Positions 39,394 to 59,024 of a stretch of DNA of 64,000 bases are shown here, piece after piece. Position numbers and translations under genes: made by a program. The DNA comes from Anastatus disparis (lineage: Eukaryota > Arthropoda > Insecta > Hymenoptera > Eupelmidae): positions 1,302,001-1,366,000 of the forward strand of contig JAFFSR010000281.1 in assembly GCA_017163975.1 (NCBI GenBank), in the 5' to 3' direction. Each line of letters begins with the position of its first letter. Position 1 is the first letter of the stretch. Under the pieces are notes generated by a model, which saw only the letters and a list, made by a program, of their open reading frames with translations, searched no databases and was not told the DNA's origin.

Positions 39394-39976
39394 ATTTTTC
39401 ATCCCAGGCGGACGCATTCGGCTTTTTACGTGCAGAGAGTCCTCAATTGATAAATAGGTTAGATGCACGCTAGGAGCTCCTAGGCTGCAATAGCAGTCAT
39501 TACTGCCCAGGAGTATAAAGCTCCTGGGTTGCATTGAGCTCATTATAGCCCAGCAGCAACTTTTCTCTATCGCATTTCGACTTAAATCAGAAACAAAAGA
39601 ATCAATAGTGCAAAACTGCAAGTTCAGTTGTATTCGGTATTCAAGCTACAGCTTGTGCTACAGAATTTTATTACTTTAAAAAATGGATATTTTAAAAAAA
39701 ATAAAATAAAATTATAAAATTGCAATAATATTAACTATGAATAATTTTAATAATGTTAATTTTATTATTTATTGTCGATGTTATTATTTCTTTTTAATTT
39801 TATTATTTCTTGTTTATTATTTATTGTTAATTTTTTTAATTAATATGAAAAATTAATAAATTCTAATGAAAAAAATATCATATAATTTTAATTTTATTAT
39901 ATAAACATAAAATTATTTGTAAAAAAACATTTGCACCTAAAAACCCTCATGCGTCCTTGCCTGGGATGAAAAATTT
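39394..39976. mobile_element. Inverted-repeat element with internal 44-bp tandem repeat
   Basis: The left end, TTTTTCATCCCAGGC plus GGACGCATTCGGCTTTTTA, matches the complement of the right end (AAAAACCCTCATGCGTCC plus GCCTGGGATGAAAAA) with few changes. Inside, at about 39470-39556, a 44-bp unit occurs twice with variation (GCTCCTAGGCTGCAAT and GCTCCTGGGTTGCATT). The core is AT-rich with no transposase. The open frame over the tandem repeat is not gene-like. Confidence 0.65.
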
Positions 39977-39984
39977 TTTAAGCA

Positions 39985-40129
39985 CCCTGGGCGAGCCTTG
40001 CGCGATGACGGCCTTCGAACGATATTTACATCGTGGGATAAAGCCTCGGCCGCTCGCGCGCCTCGGCTTTATTATCCCACGATGTAAATATCGTCCTCAG
40101 GTCGTAATCGTGCAAGGCTCGCCCAAGGT
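39985..40129. repeat. GC-rich long palindrome
   Basis: About 145 bp fold back on themselves. The left arm TGGGCGAGCCTTGC through CGATATTTACATCGTGGGAT and AAAGCC matches the complement of the right arm. The loop is CG-rich (GGCCGCTCGCGCGCC). The arms nest a second small palindrome, CGATATTTACATCG. Base composition is far above the surroundings. It abuts the preceding foldback element, so it may be a separate insertion or part of a composite. Confidence 0.75.
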
Positions 40130-40714
40130 ACATAAATAACTATTAAAATTATTATTTTACCATTTACTTTTGTAAAAAATTGTAGTTGGAATTATCGTTG
40201 TTGTAGAAATAATATTAAATTACTATTATCCTTAATATTTAACAGTTTTGTAAATGAAAACTGGAAATAACAACTTTTATATAGCGTTGACACAAGCCGT
40301 TTGTAGGATAGAAACAGGACTAATAAAAAACGTTTATCCAAAGTGACGATGAGTAATGAAAAGAAATCGAAATAACGTCTAAAGCCAGATAAAACGTAGA
40401 ACAAATTCAAGAATGGCGAACACTTTGCGGCAACGCTTCTACGACTATAATCGCGTAGCTCCTCCTCTCCATGTACGATCGGGGAGATACAATGTACAAT
40501 CTATACACTCGACACGGTCGCGAAAGAGAAAAAATTAGCAAGCCTTATGGTTCACGCTTTTGCAGGAATTCGAAACTTTTTTACAAGTATGCCTTTATTC
40601 TTATCGTAAATTATGAATTAAAAAAAATTTTTTTATATTAACTATTCATTTTTTAAAATTAATATTACAGTATTCATAATCATATAGATGACAAATGAAA
40701 TTGGTTTAACTTCG

Positions 40715-40960
40715 CAATATTAAGTAATACTTCACGAACTATAAAAATAAGCTTCCGGTTTATCAATGGAGTACGATTTAATGGATTTTAAAACATATCT
40801 TCTATTTGCTTTACGAATATGTCTTTTAAAAGTATCCATTACAAATTACAATAATAAATTTAATTTTAAATAATATAATATTAATGATATTCTATATTCA
40901 CCAGGATAGTATTATTACAGCTCTGGCTCACCGATTTTATTTAAATTTACTCTTGTATGG
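40715..40960 (-). pseudogene. Second decayed type-B GTPase relative
   Basis: The DNA resembles 36010-36200 in the same order (AAGTAATACTT, AACT.TAAAAATAAGCT, GATTTAATGGATTTTAAA). On the minus strand the translation is broken by stops. It retains a segment like AYFYS followed by a short KIGEP-like stretch upstream, as in the AKIGPI part of the intact genes. This is a remnant, not a gene. Confidence 0.55.
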
Positions 40961-41399
40961 AAATATTTAAAAAACTAGAGTTACAAACTTCAATGCTTTA
41001 GAAATTTGAAGCTAGGTGGTAATACAACAGTTACTTCATGGAAGATAATAAAGTAATGTTCTAAAGGATTATAAATGAATAGGAATTTGTCTGACATAAT
41101 TAATCAATATATCACAAAAGATTTATAGAAAAAAATCTCAAATTCAAGCTTTAATGCGTCGAAAACGTTTTTGTTCCTAAATTAGCAGGAATAAAAAATG
41201 AAGATATATGCATCACAACGTTTATAGCTATCTTTCTTCATTCGCAATTTTAAAAAATCATTCTTATGTGGTATAAATTGCTTGTACTTTTTAATATCGT
41301 CTGTTTCTTAATATTGTTTTTTAAATTATAAAATTAGAACTAGTAAAATACCATGAATGAAAAACAAAGGTGCATTGAGAAAAAAATTACTATCTGCAA

Positions 41400-41660
41400 A
41401 TTTTTTACGTATCTTTTTTGAATCAATAAGATATATCGACTTTGTAAAAGTGATAAAATATTAAGTAAAAAAGGGAATTCAATTATAATAAGTCAATTTA
41501 TAAAAATCATATCTATTTACTTTATGCTATCTATTAAATTTAAAAAGTTTCTTCGTATATAAATTTATCTTTTGCAAACATCTTAAAGAGTTAAATGCAT
41601 TTTAAAATAATGATAAAACTAAAAAAAGATTAAGAAGAATTTTTTTTCCACTAAAGTATA
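41400..41660. repeat. Duplicate of the GTPase 3' flank
   Basis: A copy of the block downstream of GTPase copy 2 (37440-37780), with small insertions and deletions. It should lie just beyond the stop codon of the decayed gene whose core survives at 42131-42260. The rest of that gene is missing. Confidence 0.6.
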
Positions 41661-41703
41661 TATAGCTTAGTAAATATTATCATTAGACTTCAAACAATTT
41701 CTC

Positions 41704-42130
41704 ATATGGGCAAATCTTCAAAACTTTTAATTTTCTCGTGATGCTTTTGAAAAGTCCTTTTATGACTACTAGTGAGTTGCCGCATGATGCACACGATCTG
41801 AACTGGGTTCACACCTTTTGTGCAATCCTGTGACTCTATTTCTGATGGATTTGATAAGTGTACCATCATCGGCACAGTAGCTATTTCTATAAAACGTAAA
41901 TTTTTACATATATAAAATTATGTAATTTTTCATATATAAAAATTTACGTATTATAGAAATATTTACTGCGCCATTGGTGGCACACTTATCAATTCCATTA
42001 GAAATAGAATCACAGAATTGCACAAAAGGTGTGAGCCCAGTTTAGATATTGTGCATCATGCGGCAACTCAGTAGCAGCTGCAAAATGACTCGCTACTAGT
42101 ACATAAAAAGTTTTGAAGATTTGTCCATAT
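41704..42130. mobile_element. 427-bp foldback element inside a GTPase remnant
   Basis: The arms are inverted copies across the whole length, centred near 41917. The ends read ATATGGGCAAATCTTCAAAA and the complement of ATATGGACAAATCTTCAAAA. Inner matches include GTTGCCGCATGATGCAC and TTTTGTGCAAT. The centre is AT-rich. The right end directly abuts GTPase-derived sequence, so the element either inserted there or sits at a deletion breakpoint. Confidence 0.75.
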
Positions 42131-42260
42131 ACCGTTCAACAAACTTTCAACAGAACGAAGTAAATCAACGAATGAGTTTATTCGCCTGCTTACAATATGA
42201 GAAAATGTTCTGACAATAATTTTAGAATGATTGGTGTTTATTTTAAAATTAATTTTTGCA
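42131..42260 (-). pseudogene. GTPase core fragment (decayed type-A copy)
   Basis: The minus-strand translation contains HIVSRRINSFVDLLRSVESL followed by LNG. It aligns with DIVSSRINSFIDLLHSVEGL plus LNG of copy 2 (residues about 142-164). Weaker similarity extends upstream over the preceding strand (KIIV for KMVLVV). A stop lies further upstream, the P-loop part is absent, and the downstream half is replaced by the foldback element. This is clearly a broken third type-A copy. Confidence 0.75.
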
Positions 42261-42726
42261 AAACAATTCTTTTAGTTTTCTCAATTTCTATCACATCCAT
42301 AATAACTTAGGCTCTCAGTTTGAGATCGGAAACTACTCATTTTAAAATAATCCATATATATCAAATATAATGTAAATCAAACAATTATTTTGTTGAGCGG
42401 TAGCAATCAATAATTTTTTAGTAAAAAATAAATAGTTTTATGTAACATGATAAGTTTTACAACTCTATAGTTTTTAAAATTAATTTTACGGAAATTAAAC
42501 TTTAATTCTTTCGGATAATATTTTAAATTTTCGAGCTCTTCAGTCTTGATTTAATTTGAGCCTTTACTTTATTTAACGAGCGGTCTGTGACTCATTCATG
42601 CAATATATTTAATTAATGTTTTTCATTGCTATAATGATCATAAATTAACAAATGTTTATCTCAAATTATTTGGCTGTATACATAATTTGCCTTTAATCTT
42701 TGAGTAATTATTTACTTTAGAGATCG

Positions 42727-42918
42727 TTAGTGGCTCACTCGGTGGAGCAATGGATTAATAATCTCGAGGACCAGAGTTTGAATCCCGACCTCGGCGGGTG
42801 ATTAATATAAGCACCAATGTATAAATTACATGTGCATAAACACACTGACGACCTCCGTCGCAAATTAGCATAGGAATGATGCTATAAATACAGCGACGCT
42901 AAATAAATATAAAAAAAA
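42727..42918 (+). mobile_element. tRNA-derived SINE, copy 4
   Basis: A-box-like TGGCTCACTCGG and B-box-like GAGTTTGAATCCC are present. The body has ACACACTGACGACCTCCGTC and TACAGCGACGCTAAATAAAT. A few substitutions in the B-box and anticodon region mark an older copy. Confidence 0.8.
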
Positions 42919-43524
42919 ATTTTGGGAATAAGGGTAATTAAAAAAACAGAACAAACATTTAATGTATTGCAGCTTATGTTTCTTTTATTACTGCTTAAGA
43001 TAAACAAGAAAATAACAAATCTATTATTTTATATTATTTATAGGTCAGTTGAATTATAAAAATTGATGATACTATTAAACAAGCCTAATGTATTGTTGAT
43101 TAACATCGCAGTAAGAACATTGCGATTTATTATATTTAAACTCTTAAACACGATGATGATGTCCAAAATTTAATTAAAATACAATCGTTTAATTCTTTCG
43201 CACTCGCATTTATAATTTTAAGTTTTTTTTTTCAATTTAAACTTGTACTTATATACAGGTTTTTAAATATATATATATATATATTTGGTTGGATTACTTT
43301 TGGATGACTATATATAATAACAGCGATGATCGCATGAGGCAACACGTTCACTTCACATCCCTGTGGTTTTTTCACATTAAAAAAGTCACTCAATCTTTTT
43401 TTTCTTCGTAAAAAACACGTTTGTCTCTCATTAGCTATAAATAATAAATTTTGCAAATTAGAATTCATTTTATTTAATTTCATATCAACAATTTATAATG
43501 TTAATATAAAAAGATTCTTGACAC

Positions 43525-52269
<8,745 letters not shown>

Positions 52270-55200
52270 TTTTCGGGCCCTAATACCTTTACTTACTCCA
52301 AATTATAATAGGTTATCAGAAAAATAAAATAGTTGAAATGAGATTCTCGTGAACCTGTCACGAAATCTCTTTTAACACTTAAAAACAATTATACCTTTTT
52401 TTATTTACTTAATTACAAAACATTTCTTCGTATATTTTATAAGATACACGCTTTATGTGTTGGCTTGACGCTTTTTAAAAAAAGTCATTCAGAAGCACGC
52501 CATCGAGAAGAGAAATTTCATTCACAACGTTTTTAAGGGCTTACATAGTGCGTAGGCGTAGAAAACCATTCACCGAATAACTAAACTATATGTACATCAA
52601 TAGTGAAAAATATTTCTCTTGAAGACAATTTTTATTCCGAATGCCGCTTATACACCACGATGACGATGACCCTATTACCAATGCGCATCCATGTTTACGT
52701 CCATTTTGTTATCTTAGTGGGGTTATAAAGATACTTAAACATACTCCTCAAATTATCTTTTGTAATAAGCAACACGATAGCATGGAGAATCACCAACTTT
52801 AAAATGAATCTTATCTATTATCTTTATTAGAATCAACTTGAATAAGATAACTCGATGTCAATAAAATGTACACATTTTGTAGGAAATGTATATATTAAGA
52901 TTATCGTCATTCAGATAAGCCATAAAGAAATTGTGGCGCGTCGGTTTAATTGGCGCTGCAATACGTCACGGGCGATTGCTTAACTATTATTGCGCATGCG
53001 TATTTAACTATTCAAATACTTTCTCTTTTGAGCGAAAAATTTAAAAGCTAAAATACAATAGGATGTGTATAGGATCTTTGAATAATAACGTAAGATAGTA
53101 ATTTTCGTGATTTTTTGGCACTTTTGCTAGAGAGTTTAAATTACAGAGTGGGAATACAGGTTAATTATGGCGTGATGAAAATTGCTATTGTTAGGAATAT
53201 ATACCATCGTTTATGCAATAGTATTGATGAAAAAGATGAAAAAAAAAATAATCATTTTTGAGGTCATGACGATTTTTAAAAATTTAACAAAACGTAATAG
53301 CTCTATTCTTATGGAGTAAAATTTTTTTTTTAAATATTTAATGAAACATTTTTTTTATATTGAATCTGTATAAATAAGTATATCACGGAAATTTTGGATT
53401 TATTAATTTTTTTAATATTACGTTTAGTAAAAAGACGAGAAAATCGATGCATGAAAAAATAGTTTTTTCTCGGTTACTGAAAAAAATTATAACGTAAATA
53501 ATTTCCATGTCAGTTTTTCTAAAATCGTGAAAAATTGCATATGAAATTTTGTTTGCACTGAAATTTTCAAAATAGTCATTGCGTGCAAAGTAAAAAATAT
53601 TACATGCAGGTCATACTTATTATTAGTTAACATCCAAAGATATTTTATGAAAATAATTGTTTATTCTCTTTGAAATAGAAAATTTTAAAAGAAAAATATT
53701 GTGACTGATCATATGAATAAATTTTATTAACTCTCGGGCTTAACGGGTTAATAAAATATTAACAGCATTGACTTCCCGAAATCGAAAAGGACTTGTGAAT
53801 TTTGAAATGTTGAATAAAACTTATAAAATCGTATAAAATTCTCGAAAAAGTTATGCAAATACAAAAAATAAAATGCGCTTGATTATGAAGTTTTATATCA
53901 TACCTTTTAGGATTGATTTAGTCAAAAAGGAATGCCAATGAACAATTTGAAAAAAAAAACTATTATAACAAATATATAGATTAAAAATATAAATTTATTA
54001 AATGCACTTTATAAATAGAATCTTTTCTTTTTGACAACATTTGTGCACCTTCATTAAGTACACAATAAAGTATATAATAAATTACATATAAAATTCACCG
54101 AGATTCATTTGATTGCTTTAGATTTTATAAATAAAAAAGAAAAACAAATTATATAAAAGTATTCAGATGTGATGTAACATAGTATATATTAAATATTATA
54201 AAAGCTTACCTTTAAAAGTATAAGCAAATTTTTAATCGATTAACTTTTGATGTCTAAACATTAAAACTATTTTTATGATAAACAAACCTGACTTTTTAAA
54301 ACAAAACAAATGTCTATTTTTTATATTGAATTTTCATAGCAATCCATTTTTGTATTGAACTATCGTCGACAAAATTTCAAAACCAAAAAAAAAATACAGT
54401 TCTTTTTTAAAGTTTACTAAAAATCTTTCTTTTATCTTTAGTTTTTAAATCTTAATACTACCGTTCACATTTTTTTATCATTTAACCTAACATTTACTTT
54501 CACACTTGCAAACAACAACTTTCACCAAAAAATTTACCCCTAAAGTAATTTTGTAAATTTAGATTTAAAAACGAACACTTAAAATAAAAAATTATTGTTA
54601 GTTACTTTTATAAAAAAAAAATTTGAAAACCCCATACTTTTTCACAAAAATAGACACATAACCCTTTAGCTTTATAATTCGTTTTGTAGATAAAAATTTT
54701 GGTTTTTTTTTTATTTTGTTTTTTTTTTAGATTTAGATTCTATTTAATTTTTTAAAAATATCAATAGAAAATTTGGTCCTACAATTATAATGAACATTTA
54801 CAAACTTTATTTAGAATACAATTTAATATTTTTTTTTGAGCCATTATGTGATTACAATCTGTCATTTCTTTTCTTTAATATGATCTCTTTTATTTTACGT
54901 TCAAAAACTTTTATATTGTTCTAATGACGATTTTTAAATATTTTATTTGTATTTGCAAAAGTTAACAAAATAAAAAAAAAATGAATAATTTAAATTTAAC
55001 TCCAAAATAAACGATTACTAAAATCCAATTTCAAAATATTTTGAAAGAATGTAAAATTCAAACTTTTAAAAATACCAAAAAAGAAAGATTTTGATTCAAA
55101 AACTACTAAACACCTTTTTTTTAAATGTAGTACCTATTTTTATTATCTATTTTTTTCTTTATTTTTGTAGTCACACGACTGGGAAAAACTTGTAGTATAC

Positions 55201-55669
55201 CTATATATAACATAGTTAAGAATTGACGAACTGGAAACACCGATACTATATATGGTTGAAGAAACGGAAAATTATAAGTAAAATAGTAATGCCGTCTGCT
55301 ACGAACTTAAAAACTTACGTTACACAAAAAGTATTCATCAAATTATGTTGAATCTTTTAAAAACATAAATAAAATAGTTTTTAAAGATTCGCAATAATAA
55401 AATAAAAAAATCTTTTAAAAAAAATTTTTTTCAATTACGAGTTAAACATGAAAACTAACGTATATAAAGGCTTGGGCGCCCGATTGCTTCGCCTACTTGC
55501 CATCGGGGGCGCTGCCGCGCCCCTTGATATTTACAGATTATCATATTAATTGTTAATGTAAAAAAGGAACATAAATTAAGACACGTGCGTGCTCATATTT
55601 ATAAATATATACGTATATACAAATCTGTAAAGGCAAAAATATCTAACGGCGGAGTTTTTTATACTTATA
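52270..55669. other. Intergenic region upstream of TCERG1
   Basis: The first 700 bp should hold the TCERG1 promoter and 5' UTR. The rest, to 55.4 kb, is AT-rich with many poly-A/T runs and no coding signal. A GC-rich hairpin cluster sits at 55469-55525. Confidence 0.55.
55469..55525. repeat. GC-rich hairpin cluster in AT-rich DNA
   Basis: Two stems can form over about 57 bp: GCGCCCGAT with ATCGGGGGCGC (bulged), or GGGGCGC with GCGCCCC around the loop TGCC. The flanks are strongly AT-rich. It looks like a small inserted repeat; the origin is unknown. Confidence 0.6.
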
Positions 55670-57142
55670 CTATGATCTTGGACATGGTTGTTTAGCGTAA
55701 GTACGGAAACCTTTGTGGGGTTGCCTTAAATGGGTCATTAAGCGATTTTTGGTTTCGTCTATTACGTTAAGTAATGCCTCTCTCGATTTACAATCTAATG
55801 CCTCGGTACAACGCTCGAGAAGCGCCAAATCAATTTCTGGTATCTCAAGCTCTTCTGCTTCGTTTAAGATTTCGTTGACATCGTTCGCCAGATTTTCTGT
55901 TGTAGGTGATTTCGTGGACAATCTGTAAATAAATTCGTATTAATGTACACTTTTAAAAAGCTTAAAATTTGGCAAATTATTAAAAATTGAAGCGAAAGAT
56001 TTTTAAATTTAAAAATTTGAAACATATGCATAATTAGCAGAAATTTAAAAATATGATTAGCTTAAAAGATATTAAAACACAATTTTTAAGTACAGGATAA
56101 TAAATAGTTTGCAAAATGTACTATTGACAAACATATAAAAATAATTTTTATCAATTTTGAAATATTAAATACTATAAAATAGGAAATCGCAATATCTTAA
56201 TTAAACAATAATGCTAGTCTTATCTTTCATATTGAAATTCAAAAAAGCAAATATTAATTATTACCATAATTAAGATTACAATGTAAAAAAATCTCTGTAT
56301 AATAGACTTCGCAACTATAGAAAGCTTTTCAATACTTAATTATCAAAATTAAAAAGAAAAGCATTTATATGCTTATAATTTAATAAAGAGAAAAAAAACT
56401 TAAATTCAAAGATACTTATCCCGTCATATCCTATTATTCGTAAAGGATCTAATTTGGAGTAAAGTGAACGGTAAACACACACACACACACTAATATATAC
56501 ATATATAAGAGGTGGCTAAGATAAAACAAAAAAAATTCTGGAAAAAAAATTCTATAACTGAATTGGTAATGATAGCGATATATATAAGTGACTCATTGCT
56601 CTTGTTCATATATACACGCGCTATTAACAGAAATCCTGTTTCGATAAATATGACTCTTATATATATGTGTGTGCATATGTATATGCATTATCAAACTGTT
56701 GCGAAAACAAAAACAAACGAGCCAAACTCTATATTAATGTATGTATATACCGTTACTATTATAAAACTACCGCGATTTCTCAAATCCATATTTAGAATAT
56801 ATATATAAGCATTTAATTTTAATACTTTTATATTAAAGCGCTTAATAAATATCTTAAATCATAAAAAATAAATTCAAAAAACTATTTATATATATACCGA
56901 TAAGATCGTTCCTTATCAATGCACTCGCTACATTTTTCGTAGAGATCAAGGCAAGCAAGATCAATTTTACGACTTCCTTGCGTTAAATATTTCCGAAATA
57001 TTTTACGTCCACGATTATGGGTTAGCGTTCTCTCAATGTGATCCGTGATGAAATCAAGCTCCTCTGGAGTGAGGCCACTGGTACACTTGCCGATACAACC
57101 GATTGTTTTACCACCTGATGAGGATGGACCTGCTTTTGACAT
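55670..57142 (-). CDS. Small RGS-like helical protein
   Basis: Two coding exons, 57142-56898 and 55922-55670, join within an Arg codon (CG/A) to give 165 residues. After a Ser/Gly-rich start come helices such as EELDFITDHIERTL, a GRKIFRKYL motif and IDLACLDLYEKCSECI. An acidic segment and LLNVIDETKNRLMTHLRQPH follow, with the C terminus at CPRS. The pattern of a short FRKYL helix, a LACLDLYEKC helix and an acidic second half recalls the RGS fold that stimulates GTP hydrolysis by G-alpha subunits. The resemblance is by eye and the catalytic Asn of canonical RGS proteins is not evident, so it may be non-catalytic. A 5' intron, with acceptor before 57194 and donor after 58495, implies a non-coding first exon upstream. 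Confidence 0.7.
56472..56491. repeat. (AC)n microsatellite in intron
   Basis: A run of AC dinucleotides inside the intron of the RGS-like gene. Confidence 0.75.
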
Positions 57143-58495
57143 CCTATTCTTTCTCGATGATTCGATCCACTATTTTTAGAATTTTTTGGTTTACCTGAAA
57201 CAAATATATAAATACATGTTTCGAGTTCTAATTTCTTTTGTTGAATGACACGTACGAGTTATAGAATGGACGTTTTTTTTTCAGTTAGGTAATGTAGTTC
57301 AGAAGAAAAATAAAATTAACGTTTCGCGTGCAATAAATTGTGAAAATGTTTGACTACGAATTAACGGTTATTTTTGTATCTTGAAGGACGTTGGGAAAAT
57401 TTTTTTTTTTAATTGTGAGAATAACTATTGTATGCATAGATATTAATTATAACGAATATAAAATGAATGTATGAATGAGAGCCAAAATTAATAATTTATT
57501 CTGTATTTGTAAGTTGGTGTTGAAATAGAAATCTACGAAAACGAAAATTTTTAAAAGATAACATGAAAATTGTATTGTAATATTCATGGGATTTACTGTA
57601 ATTTAGAGTAATAATATTTGTTCAAATTAGAAATACTCGCTACCTTGGACAAAGAAAATTCTTTCATTGAAATAATTTTCATTATCACCGAAATAAAATT
57701 TTTCAATCGAACCGGAGCAATAAAAATTTATATTTCGCAATAACAACAGAATTTAAAACTTTATTTATTATCAATTAAAGTACAGCCATGGCTAATCTTT
57801 TTTTACAATCACAACAATATTTGTAATTTAATTATTAAATCGTAAATATTTTCACGCTCATTTTATAAACTATAAAATGCAAATAAAAATAGCAGTTATT
57901 AAGAAATAATACTTTATGACAACAATAAATAAAGATAACTTCGTAATACGCCGAGTGTCCGTAAGCTACAAGATTTAAAAACAAAACAAAAAAAAAACAT
58001 CGAATCAAGCTCTGATTTATCTGGACATAATCGACCTTTAGAGAGATAAAATAACGGATAAAACAAGCTTTTTTTTTCTTTTGAAACTCCCGCTCGTGAA
58101 ATCTATTGTCGGAGTGTATTATGAGTGCGAGTGCGCGGATGTTTACACCTTCTATAAGAGAAAGAGAAAATAACCTCGTGTATGTAGCGAAAGAGATTAT
58201 ATTTTGTATGGCAGCGCGGAGAGAAGCCCCCTTCAATCATCTACTTGTTTCTTTCTTATTCATGTATATATAAATACTATATATATATATATAGGATGAC
58301 GTAGATAATCACGATTACACGCGACAACAGGAGAAAAAGAAGCAAAAGTTATCCAAAGGCAAAGTAATAATGTAGGGAAAATTGATGGATTGAGCGATAC
58401 AATATCCATGCCGAAATGTTACGTGATAAGAAGCAGCTTAAATATTACATATTTTTTTTAAGAAACTACTGTAGTTTTTTTTCTTTAAACTTACC

Positions 58496-58750
58496 TGACA
58501 ATCAAAGTAGTGCGGTACCTTGGCATACCAAAGTCCGCGAGTCACTGGCCCTCGGTATACAATATTCGTATATTCTTTGGTTATATATTACACTGTACAC
58601 AAATATCGATCATTTTTCGCTAAGATGATGTTTGTATTTTTGTTAAATTTACCACCCACAAGTGCATCGTGTGCGAAAGCGAGATATCACGCACGCAGAA
58701 AAAAACGATATTAATATTACCAGCACAGTAGTTTTGCCGGCAACGATGGC
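58496..58750 (-). promoter_or_regulatory. Probable non-coding first exon and promoter of the RGS-like gene
   Basis: On the minus strand, TCAG/GTAAGTTT at 58495-58493 is a strong splice donor. The matching acceptor (TTTGTTTCAG) ends at 57195, 52 bp upstream of the ATG. The exon would start somewhere in the GC-richer stretch up to about 58750. The exact transcription start is not visible. Confidence 0.5.
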
Positions 58751-58886
58751 GCTACTATACTTTCTTTATAAAATCCTCCCTTCTACTCATCTCTCTAATA
58801 TGTATGTATGCGTACGTGTGCGATATTATAAAATTCGCGCGTTTTAAAATATACCGTTTCAAAAACTTTAGATTATGCATGATATA

Positions 58887-59024
58887 TGGTCAATGTCCCA
58901 ATTGCTACTCGCTGTTAGAAATGAACCTATTACTAACCGCTCAATGTTATTTAAATACAAAAAAAATTTTTTAACAATGAACAGCTAGTAATAGGTTCGT
59001 GAGTAGCAATTGGGACATTGACCA
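58887..59024. mobile_element. MITE with 24-bp perfect terminal inverted repeats, TA flanks
   Basis: The ends are TGGTCAATGTCCCAATTGCT plus ACTC and the exact complement. Inner arms stay similar (GAACCTATTACTA with TAGTAATAGGTTC). TA sits at each boundary (58885-58886 and 59025-59026). The 138-bp length and lack of coding fit a Tc1/mariner-type MITE. The perfect ends suggest recent movement. Confidence 0.85.

Larger units (their letters stand above)
39258..43524. other. Repeat-rich region with GTPase remnants
   Basis: No intact gene is visible between GTPase copy 2 and TCERG1. The region holds a 580-bp foldback element, a GC-rich palindrome, a type-B GTPase fragment, a duplicated 3' flank, a 427-bp foldback element, a GTPase core fragment and a SINE. 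Each is listed separately. Confidence 0.65.

Noticed and set aside
39957..40139. 60-codon ORF with histidine/proline-rich translation
   Set aside because: It lies entirely within the GC-rich palindrome and has no known homology.
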